Positions 24,701 through 36,700 of a stretch of DNA of 64,000 bases are shown here, piece by piece; position 1 is the stretch's first letter; every line of letters starts with the position of its first letter. Under the pieces are notes generated by a model. The model saw only the letters and a program-made list of their open reading frames with translations, did no database searches and was not told the DNA's origin. Source of the stretch: Pollenia angustigena (lineage: Eukaryota; Arthropoda; Insecta; Diptera; Polleniidae); assembly GCA_930367215.1 (NCBI GenBank), contig OV884056.1, forward strand, positions 287,042,067-287,106,066, read 5' to 3'. The translations under genes were made by a program, and so were the position numbers.

Positions 24701-27700
24701 TTTAAAAAAATTTCAAATGTTTTGTAATATACTGCCATGATCTGGAAATCGAATTCGAGTGAAATAAAAGTTGAATAATTTCCAAAACGATCCTGCTTTA
24801 AAGGTTAATAAAAATATTCCGTTTATAATATAAACTTTATATACAGGGTGTCCCCCGGGAATGTATACTACGGCGGCGTTAATGGTCTTGTGGAAGAAGC
24901 TCTTGTGTCAACTGAATCATAAATGAAAACAAATGCAAATCATTGTGCAAAATTGTGGCCAAAGTTGTTCTTTAAACACCAACCTCTTGAGCACGGCGTT
25001 GAGGTTGATGGATTGTTTTGAACACTTTCTTGAGCAACAGTAATGTTTTCCGCCGATCTTGCATTACGTTGTGGTCCATGCTTGCGCCTATCACCTACAG
25101 ACGCTCTTTCTTCGAAATCATTCACTAAACGATAAATAGTGCGTTTTGTTGGCATGTTGTTTCTCCCAAAAATTTGACGTAACTTTCTCATCGTCACAGT
25201 AATCGATGATTGATTTTGTTTAAATGTTTTAACATTTAAAACACGTTGGTTAATCGAATATTTTTCCATAAGAAATTTGCCAAGTATCTACTTCACGACT
25301 GCCAAATATGAACTGTCAAGACTAATGTTTACCAAAATGGCGGCAAAACAAAGTAGTATACCTTCCCAGCGCACACCCTGTTCGTCATACTTTGAGTACA
25401 ACTTGCATTTATTATAATTGCTCTTCAATCATGAACAACTACGGGAGTTTTTAGGAAAATTTAACTGAAAATTTCCTTCAATATTAAAATTTACTCGATT
25501 TCGGATTCCAGAACATGGACGATAGTTATTTTGTACTTGAAATTAATGTTAATTTTATACATCCTGCGAGTAACTTCGATTCACACTGACACTGCTTAAT
25601 GATAAAGATTATTTTTGACAGCAGTTTAAAGAAGGCTTGCGGAGAATATTCGATTTCTCATTCACATTTGCGAGCTATTCGCTTTTTTTCTATATACATT
25701 CGCACTTATATTCGCTTAAATGTATGCGAATAATTAAAGCGAATGATGGCAGAATCAATTACACCTTGAAACTTTTTAAGAAAATAAATTCCAACAACTG
25801 TCAAACACACAAAAATACATAACGGGTGGTCCAACCAAAACGCAAAAAAAAAACAAAAACTTTTCAGAGAATTACCTTAGTATTTTTTATAATGATAGAA
25901 GGATCTGTGCCAATTATGTGAAAAACAAAATATCGACCAAATGCTTGCCACGGCTTCGGAGGCATACTTCTGTCTGATGGTCCATTTTTTCAATGACTCT
26001 GAGACATACTACACTTTTTTTTTAATATCCCCAAAGAAAGATGTCCAACGGTGTCAAATCCCATGATCCTGGCGGCCAATTAACAACACCACGACGTGAG
26101 ATAACATGGCAATTGAATTTCTCGCGGAAAAGAACCATTGTTTCGTTGGAATTGTGGCGAGCGACACCATCCTGTTGGAACCACATATCGTCCAGGTCCA
26201 TGTCCTCAATTTCTGGTCACAAGAAGTCCGTTATCATCTCGCGACAGCGAAAACCATTCACGGTAACTGCTTGGCTGGCCAAACAGTCACTCTTTGTGGA
26301 TTCGATTTCCTACAGACCCGGTTTATTGTTGACACATTTAGTCGATTATGCAGACAAAAAAAAAAAATACGAAGTGCAGGAAATGCATTTTAATTTGAAC
26401 GTCCATTTTCGAAACAGGCTTGAAAAATCCTAACGCGCTGCTTAATTATGTACCTCTCCATGGTTGAATTTGTCCAACACTTAAACAAACATCTGTCATA
26501 TTAAGTTTGGCACAAAACTTGACGTTATGGTGTGACTCACCATTCCCATTGTCCATTACGGTTGGACCACCCTTTATAAAGGCCGTTTTACACTTTAATA
26601 CGAGTCTTAAGTATTATGAATTATATACATATTTTTTTGTTATAAATAAAATTATTAATTAATGCCTTAAATATTGGCACACGAATTTTTTTTTTAATAT
26701 TCATTACTTACTAGATGACCCGTGCGAATATTTCGCACCGTTAGTTGTCATTTTTGTAACATAAAATTAAAATAATTAATAGATATTTTAGTAACTTCAA
26801 TACATTTTAAAATATAATTTTTATCAATGAAAATATTAATTTTTCAATTTCTAATTATTTTTCGTCATTAGTGTTAGAAATAAGCTTTAAAATGAGATAT
26901 CATTCATTAAATTTGATGCGGTGGTATGGGAGATATTTGCAACCGACAAAAAAAAGTGCTTTAGAAATAATATATATGATTCCCAAAAATCGTTAAATAG
27001 TGGGTTGTATGTAGACTTTTGCCTTTTAATGTATTTCTGCTAAATTTCTTTTGAACGAAAAAAATTTGGGGTATTCACAAGGTGTGCTATCATATTGTAT
27101 TGTCATAGGCCCCTATTATGAGTTACATTCGATAAACGATTTTCGCTGGCTATCGAACATCGACTGTCGAATCTTAATTTGGTATTATGAGTTGGCAGCA
27201 CTGTCGAAAGTTTCGTTGTGCATCGAATTTTTCAACGAAAACAAATTTGCTTTCGACTGTGCAAATAAATGTAAAAAACTTGTTGAAAATGTAACTATTT
27301 GTAAATTTTTTGGTGTTCGTATACCAAATGCAATATTCTTGATCTGTTTTGTTCATTTTATGCAAGTCCAACGTCGTTAACAGCAACTGGAAGCGCTCAT
27401 ATTCCTTATGGAACAAAATTCTTTTTTCACCAAATGATTTGCAGCAAAGTTCAGCATGTAAAAAAATGGGTTGAAACCCAACTGAAGCTAAATTATTTGA
27501 AAACAACCATAATCCGCCGTAATTACGTTTAACTTTAATTTTATTTTTTAAATTTGTAAACAAAAATTTTTTATTTTAAGTGACAGCTGATCGAAAATGT
27601 ACTACTGTGAATTAACAAAATCACAATAGTAAATTTTTATCGAATGCGCGCCATAATACCAAATAAAAATTCGTTCGATCTGCTAATTCGACTGCTGTCG

Positions 27701-30700
27701 AAAATCGAATTTAGTTCATAATAGGCACCATAATGTTCTAACATTTTCCAATGGTTTAAAAATATTGTTGTTGCTTTGTAAACAAAAAGTGTCTTAAATT
27801 ATTAAAACTTTGCTTGATATGTTTATTGTGCTGTCTTAATTAATCAGAAGCTGAGCGGCTGAGCCGACCGGCTATGATTTTGTAGCCGTCGCCTTTGATG
27901 GTATAGTTTTATCCGGCTAACACCCGAATTTAACCTGCGGCTGACAATTTTTGCAACAAAACTCTTGCGGCGTCAAATTAGATCGGCTTAGGACTCTGAT
28001 GTTTGGTAAAGGCTAGATTACACTATTATACTTTGTATTAATACATGTCAAAAATTCAAGTAATATGACAAAGGGTGATAGTGCGAATGCAATATGTCAC
28101 GAAAATAACAAGTATTATGTAAAAAGTTTGACATCCCATACAACTTCATCGTTTTTTGAAAAATTTCTAAACAATAATACTTTTCATTGAATCAGTGTTG
28201 CATTTTTTTTCATGCGTGAGTGTTTATACTTTGTGTGATGGTGTGAACACAAACTGTCATGTTACATTAGATTTTTTGACAGTCGCAATAAAACTCATTA
28301 GATTTCTATCTCACAAAGTGTTATGGAATACGTAAGACTTGTGGGATAGTGTAATCTAGGCTTAAACAAACAAAATACAATTTATTTGTCGTTTGCGTCT
28401 GAAAAATGGAAAATAGTCAGGAAAGATTTTGTTTAATTTATTTATTCATGGATAAAAATTAAAAAATATTTTAATTTCAGGTAAATATTTATTTTCTTAT
28501 ATTTATTTTAAATCAGCTGATTCAAATTCAAAATAGCACACTAAATTATGAGGGATTGTTCACAATAGTCGTATTTGTTCATGTTATTTTTTTAAGACAT
28601 ATGAATTTATGCCACCTTGTGAATCCCCCAATTGTAAAAATTGTTAAGTGTATGTTTAAATAATTGATTGTGACTCGTAATTTTATTTTTGATCAAAATG
28701 TTTAAAACCATTTTAAAAGCACTACCGAAACAAGCGAATAGAAACGTTATTCCCTAAATTATAAGATACCATTCTGCCTTTTGATTGCATTTTGCTTTTT
28801 TTTATAATCTAACTTTCGTTTAATTAAAATGCTGCACAACTTTGAAAAAATTCTTTTTTTTTTGGGAATGAATTTAACGATTATATTTAAAAGTCACAGA
28901 TCATGAAAAATTATTAAAAATCCAATCTATTATTAACACAATATTCAAAAATTACGGATAATAAACTCATTTCAAAACAATAAGAAAACAAAAGCGAAAA
29001 TAATAGAAACCGAAATTTAAAAACGTTATACCAGACAGACATGATAAAACCACAATATTTAACAAAGTAAATAAATTTGCCTAATAATTTTTTTTTTTTT
29101 ATAACAAAAAAAACTGCAACGAAGTATAAAAACCAGCTTAAATTTTGTTTAAAAAAAGAACGCAAAAAATTTGTTTTAAAAAATAAATAGAATAGAAACT
29201 TACCAAATTTATTTAATAGTTAACTTCAGTTTGGCCTTTCTTTGCAGGAAACCACAGCATGGAAAACACTGACATCACATCCAAATTCGTTGGTACAATT
29301 ACTACCATCACGTGCAATGCGTGTGGTGCAAGAAGTTGTAAGGTCATTTCGTGTGAGTATTTAAAATACTATATTTTTCAAAACATTAAAAAAAAATAAA
29401 AAACAGAAATTAAATTTTTATATCAGTCAAGCAAAAGACTTTATACATAAGTTAACGCCATTAATTGGATAATGCCAATAATGGTTATTACAACAACATC
29501 AGCAATAAAAATAGCAAAAATAAATTTATTCTGCAACTGGCCATAACCAAACGTGCATTCTAAGCAGCAAGTGCCCTTCAAATCTGCTCAAGAAACTACA
29601 AAAATATTTTCTAATGCAAAAGCTGGCTTAAGCTTTTAGTCGTTGTTGGGTGAGAGTATAAGGAATTTCGGGTTTTACTAAAAATAAAATAATTACTCAT
29701 TTAAATAGAAATAAAATCACTTGTTCGGACTTTTTTCACCGATTATTTGCAGGTTAGGTGTCTTACATAGCACAGAAAAAAATATTCCACCAGTAAAAGC
29801 ATTAATCAAAAATAAAATCAGGTGCCCATTATGAACTAAATTCGATTTTCGACAGCAGTCGAATTAGCTGATCGAACGAATTTTCATTTGCTATTATGGC
29901 GCGCATTCGATAAAAATTTACTATTGTGATTTTGTTAATTCACAGTAGTTCATTTTCGATTAGCTGTCACCTAAAATAAAAAATTTTTGCTTACAAATTT
30001 AAAAAAATAATATTAAATTTAAACGTGACCACGGCGGAATAATGGTTGTTTTCTAATAATTTAGCTTCAGTGGGGTTTCATCCCATTTTTTAAATGCTGA
30101 ACTTTGCTGCAAATCATTTGGTCAAAAAAGAATTTTGTTCCATAAGGAATATATATGAGCGTTTCCAATTGCTGTTTACGACGTTGGACTTGCATAAAAT
30201 GAACAAAACTGATAAAGAATATGGTATTTTGTATACGAACACAAAAAAATTTACGAAAGTTTCGTTGTGCATCGAATTTTTCAACGAAAACAAATTTGCT
30301 TTCGACTGTGCAAATAAATGTAAAAAACTTGTTGAAAATTTAACTATTTGTAAATTTTTTGGTGTTCGTATACCAAATGCAATATTCTTAATCTGTTTTG
30401 TTCATTTTATGCAAGTCCAACGTCGTTAACAGCAATTGGAAGCGCTCATATTCCTTATGGAACAAAATTCTTTTTTCACCAAATGATTTGTAGCAAAGTT
30501 CAGCATGTAAAAAATGGGATGAAACCCCACTGAAGCTAAATTATTTGAAAACAACCATAATTCGCCGTTATCACGTTTAACTTTAATTTTTTTTTTTAAA
30601 TTTGAAAACAAAAATTTTTTATTTTAAATGACAGCTGATCGAAAATGTACTACTATGAATTAACAAAATCACAATAGTAAAGTTTTATCGAATGCGCGCC

Positions 30701-33700
30701 ATAATACCAAATAAAAATTCGTTCGATCAGCTAATTCGACTGCTGTCGAAAATCGAATTTAGTTCATAATAGGCACCTTGTTTTCATTGAAAAATTCGAT
30801 GCACAACGAAATTTTCGACAGTGCTGCCAACTCATAATACCAAATTAACATTCGATAGTTGATGTGCGATAGCCAGCGAAAATCGTTTATCGAATGTAAC
30901 TCATAATAGGGGCCTCAGTTTTAATTAAAACTTTCGTTTATAATATAAAATTTTAAAAACGTAATCAAAAATGTTTTTTTAATAAAAAATTTCTTTGATT
31001 AACAACAATTTTTTCAACTTTTTAAATTTGACTTAAGATGTTTTATCAAAATGCCACAGATATACGGGCCTGTTCTGAAAATCACGTGATTTCAAATCGC
31101 GTGTTTTTGAAATCACACGTGCGATTTTGTGGTGTTCTGAAAGTCATACCGTTTTTGTGTTTCACGGTGTGCTTTCGGCAATTAAAGATCACACCAAGCA
31201 CACAAAAGCTGGGCACTAAAATATCACACGTGTGATTTTAGTAGGCGCATGTGATTTGAAACCACATGATTTGAGTAAAAGTGATTTGCAGAACAGGCCT
31301 GATAATAAGTCTATGGGACTATCGATTGCAGCAATATCCAACACGATCAACAGAAGTCGAAAAGTTAATTCGTCATTTCTTTTAAATGAGTTCAACTATA
31401 CACAGAAAAAAATATCGGCAATTTGTTTTTCTTTCCAATTAATCAAAAATAAAATCAGTTTTAATTAAAAATTTTATCAAGTGATTTAAAAGTCTACATA
31501 TATCCACAACATTAATGCAGAAAATATTGTTAATATCAAAAAAATATTTAATTGATGCAATTAATTGGTTTACTGCTGTAAATTAAATCACTTTTTTATT
31601 AATATCACATTTGTTTTAATTTTTTTCTGTATGGCAAAAAATCATGAAAGGCCGAACAAAAAATGTGTTATCTAACTCAGAGAAAAGACTTATTTTATAA
31701 CTTACACGACTCAATTAACAAAGTAAAGCAAAAAACAGGAGTAAGTGTGAGCTTCCGAACCATTTTTCGAAAGCTGATCAAATATCAAGAGAATGAAAAT
31801 AACGAAAAAGCACTTCTTAACGCAGCCCGCAAGGAGCAACGACTCATAATCTGCCATACAAAAATGACGTAAGTGGCATCAGGATGTTTTCTTTGATAAG
31901 AAAAACTTAAATTTAGTAGGACCCGATGGTTACAACTTTTACTTTCATGAACTTCGAAAGGAACCACCTCTTCCAATAGGATAATGCTCCTATATATACC
32001 CCTCGTTTTATACAATCTTAGATAAAGGGTCAAAACAAATAACTTTAAGGCCCTTATTATGTAAAACGCAAACGCAATGTTATTGTTGGCGTTGCGTTGC
32101 GTTTAACACAATTAGGTCCTCAAACTTACCCTCATATTCACCGGAATTAAACATAGAAAATATGTGGGCATGGTTGTCTCGAAAGGTTTATGAGGGTGGA
32201 CAACAATATAAAACTGTTTCTGGACTTATTCACACCTATCGCGAATGTTATGGGAATATGATATATGGGATCAAACCTAAATTTCCAACCCCAACAACAA
32301 CGCCGGGGTTGCGGGTTCGATTCCCGCCAGAGACTCTGGTTTCTTTCCTGCGGACAAGCATAGAGCTTCGCGGGATTAGCTTAGGAAAATAAAAAAAAAT
32401 ATTTCAAAATCCCTTAACAACTTTTCTTCGATAAATAATGCCCCGGTTTTGTTAGTTGCGTTGAGATAGTTGCGTTGAGCAAGTTGCTGACTTTCACCCG
32501 CGATATCTCAGAGAGACCTTGTATTAGGTAATTTCCAAATAAATCATGTCGTGTTGAATTTAACGCTGGGCAATCACAAAGGAGATGAAATACTGACTCC
32601 TCAGTTCCAGGTTCCTTGCAGCTGCGGCATTATTAATTAAGTCTCATAGCGCGCTTACCGATCATCCAGTGACCAGTAAGTACGTATACCAGTCTCGACA
32701 TGTCTCTGCGACTGAAGTTGAGAAGTCGCTCAGAGCGAACTATGTCGTACGTGGGCCACGTTACCTTGGAAGCCCTGCAGCCATCCAGTTTCTTCCATTT
32801 ATTTTCAGCCATATCCAGAAAGTGTCTGAAGATTTCGCATCTGATAGTTCTTAGGGGTGTTGCGACTGACACACCCTGTAAAATATCAAGAGCGGCTCCA
32901 GTCTTGGCAAGCCCGTCCGCCTTTTCATTGCCGTAATGGTCCCTATGCGTAAGGAACCAAATTAAGGCGATGTCAGATAGTCTGCGCAGTCTGGATAGTT
33001 CTTCCTTACACTGGTTGACGAGAATGGACATGATTTTATGTAACTTAAGTGACATCAGAGCCGCCTGGCTATCGACGAAAATGCCAATTATGCCAGAGCC
33101 AACACCACAGGTCATCTTGACGGAAATATGACCTAGAATTTCTTCTCAAAGTGTGTGAAGGGTATCCGTTGGTCGTTTCAGAAATGTGGGTTGCTTCTGT
33201 AAGATCCCTGTGTGACCGACCCGCCTTCCAACATCCCGATGCAAATATCCCGACCGCGCTGTTGACGGATATAGCCATTGGGTGTAATTCTATTGGAATA
33301 AGGTGCAGTATAGTATTCATATTGCCGCTGTTTACGCATTGGGGGTTTTTTTTTTGTTATTGATAAATAAAGTTAAAAAAGTTAAAAAAGTAAATTTGTA
33401 CTTTGGACTTCAAGAAGAATTCTTGACAAAAAGTACGAAAAAACAGAGGAAAAGAAAAACATGTTCAATCAATTAAAAATGGATAATCATTCAGAAAAGC
33501 AAATTTCGATCTACCAAAGGTTAAAATAAAATTTGGTTTAAGGATTGATGTTTGACTATTGACGTCAGCAGTCGTCGATGGCTTCGAGTGTAAGACGGCA
33601 AATCCCTCTGAGGAGATCGAGTGGTAGCGATCGAAATATGTCAGGGTAACCAGCCGCCTGGGTTCGAATCTCAGGTCAGTCAAGAATGAATGATTATCAA

Positions 33701-36700
33701 TGACAATTTTAATTAATTTTAATGTTGTAAAATTCCTTTCTTCATAAAAAAAATTTAATGAAAATTAAATTTGATGAACTTAAGCCTGATTAAAAATATT
33801 GAAAAAATTTGGATTAAAAACCACAATACTAATAATCTGAAATTAATTTAAATAATTTTAATATAAAAAAGGCAACAAATTGCATTAATTTCAATTAGAT
33901 TGATATTTCTAAAAATAAAAACATTCTGACTTTTTTCCTCTTACCAAAGTTTAAACCACAAAAGCAATTAGACGATGATGACGATGGACCGTAAAGTTCA
34001 AACATAAAAAATAATTACAAACATGCAGAGATGTGCAAACAGAAAACAGAAACAAATTGTTTTAAGAAACGAAACGATACAAATTCATCCAACCAATTTA
34101 AAAACTTTAAAATAAGTTTTTTCCATAAACATTTTAGAAGGCTTACAAATTATTTTTTCCAAAAAACTTAAACAAACGATTTAAAGTTTTTCTTTAATGA
34201 TGGTGACACCTGCCACTGACAACAGTCACTGCTATTCAACTCAACAGTATTCTGTGTCAATGCCTTTATGAATAGATAGTCAGTCCGTCATTCAGTCAGC
34301 CAGCAAGCCAGTCTATGTTGATGCTTTTGATTTTACGATCCACTTTTTTTCTTAGTATTGGATCTAAGCACGTTCGTACAAACTTATCGTTTTATCTAAC
34401 CAATTTTGTTAAGCATAATAAATGATTGTCTTGCATGACTTCATATATTGATGGGATCGATGTCGGTCTAAGAGATGAAGTAAATGTATGTACTTCTTTA
34501 TAGTTAACCGTAAGCTTTTAATTTATTTATACATACTGGTAGTGATAGTGAACTGATACTGTTTCGTTTTCATAGTCGTCATGTTGGATACACTTAAACT
34601 TGTGCACAATTATTAACTATTGAAGTTCAACACAATTTTGCTGCATTTAAGCGAACAAAATGGAAAATTAAATATAAAAAACTGGTTAAAATATTTGGAA
34701 AAACCTGTCCGAACTTGAGTTGCATAAGACTAAAAAGATTGTTGTTTTATTAAATGCATTTTTTGTTTATATTTAAAAATAAAATGCAAACTAATTTTGC
34801 GTAATTTTGATTACAACTTTTAGGGAGGATGTAGTTTATATTGTGGGTAGATAAATATTTAAATTTTATAATTTCAGTAAATGCAAGGCATTACTAAAAT
34901 TAAAAAGGTGTTGGTTAATTTCAATTTTTTTAAGCCCTTCACTCCAAATGGAAAGGGCATACATAAGTGTTTCATTTCGTTTGTGATTTCTAAATGTTGC
35001 TCTTAGAAATAATAAAGTAAATACGTACGCATCGGTGATGAACAAAAAATACTGGATCCTAACCTATTATCTGATCTTCCACACATTAACGAAATCAAGT
35101 GCTCTAAAGATAAAATATGTAATATGCAAGGAAATAAATTAATGGAGTTAATTGAAAACTAGTGGTGAACGGCAGCATTGATGGTTATGATCTATGAGAA
35201 CTGAGTTTTTACGGTGGTAGAAGAAATACGTTAATTGATTACTGCATAGACTCACAAAGTTTTCTTAAGTTTATATTCGATTTCAGAATTGCTTGTAAAC
35301 CTTATTCAGACCATATGCCTCTAGACTTCAAAATCAGCATCCCTATAAACAACAATACATTTAATTCTGATCTACGCCCACAGAAAATCTACTGGAGTAA
35401 AACTAATGCTGCTTAATATGCTGAAAATCTTAATCATCTCTATCGTTCTTCTACTTTACAACAAGAAAGTCCTGTAGATGCACTGGTATCAGGTATTAAA
35501 AACAAAATTTTACACGCTACCGTCAAAACTAGACACAAATGTTGTTTTGAGCCCAAACAAAGGTGGTTCAATTGGAAGTGTGCCAGTCATCGTAGAAATA
35601 TGTTTAAGTATCTTAAAAAATACCGCAGAAACCAAACAAATACCAACAAATTTAAATACATAGTAAAATCCAGCTGTACAATACTTACCTTCTTAATCAG
35701 TTGAATAAAGTAAGAAGCAGCAAAGAGCGGTGGAAATTATCTAATGATCTTAAATCTTGGCCTCATTCTATTCGTGGTGATTTGTGTGCTGACGATTTTT
35801 TACAACGTTTCACTGGTGCCTGCCGTACAACACAGATGCCTTTCTTGATTCTCCGTTTGAACTATGTGAACTCCTGGCTTGGATGGCATTAGGTACGAGT
35901 TTTATAAATATGCTCCAGTTTATTTTATTAAAGAGGTGCTATATGTTCTTAATATTATATTTCTTAAACTGCAATTCGTTTCCTATTATTAAAAAAGGAC
36001 ATCCTAACTGTCCCTCTAACTACCGTGGATTATCTTTAATAGATACTTTATGCAAAATTTTCAACAGCATCCTTTTGAACAGTATTACCTTGATTACTTT
36101 AGCACTCATATGATATATGATAAGACTACTAGCAAGATATTCACCCTTATTGTCTTTGGCGTTTTTGCGTCGTAAATTAGTCGTTTTTTTAAAACGGTAC
36201 CGTGATTGGCAAAAAACGCCAATGAATACGACACTTTTCAAATCTATTACAAAAACGACGTCAAAACAGTACCGTGTTTGGCGTATTTGTCAGTCAAAAG
36301 TGTAAAAAATTGTCGTTAAACATTTTGATCACGACGTTATTAAAATTATTTGAGAAATAATTTCAATGGAAGGAAATAAAATGTAAACATGCAAAAAATT
36401 TAATATCATTGAAATATAATTTAGTTTTTATGTGCTTGTGTACCTAACTCTGGTATATATTTAACGATAAATCTCACAACTGCCGCACAATTTGCGAAGT
36501 AAGTAGCAATAATGGAGCAAAAACCTTTTTTGGCAAAGGCCTTCCAAAAAAAATTTAAGCAAACCCAATATTAAAGAGGAGTGGAACACCGTATCCGAAA
36601 ATTTATATTCCCATTCTGGAGAGGGTTAGATGAAGCTATAAGCCGATTTAAAATTTAAATTGAAGAAAAAAGTCACTCATAACAAAGCTGAAAGCTATGC

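Larger units (their letters stand above)
18738..29247 (+). other. Esterase intron 1 (inferred)
   Basis: Inferred between the GTAATA donor and the TTCTTTGCAG acceptor. It contains the SINE at 20248, a Tc1-type MITE at 20853, a Helitron scrap at 22046, mariner-like remnants at 22921-26573, a hAT foldback at 23828, and MITEs at 27109 and 28011. No further exon was found. Confidence 0.6.

Noticed and set aside
26041..26433. Long plus-strand frames over 26041-26433 as genes
   Set aside because: They are antisense to a mariner-like catalytic domain on the minus strand.
30094..30429. The 111-codon plus frame here and the 109/129-codon frames at 27051-27563 as genes
   Set aside because: They mirror one another because they lie in palindrome arms and shared repeats; no domain is present.
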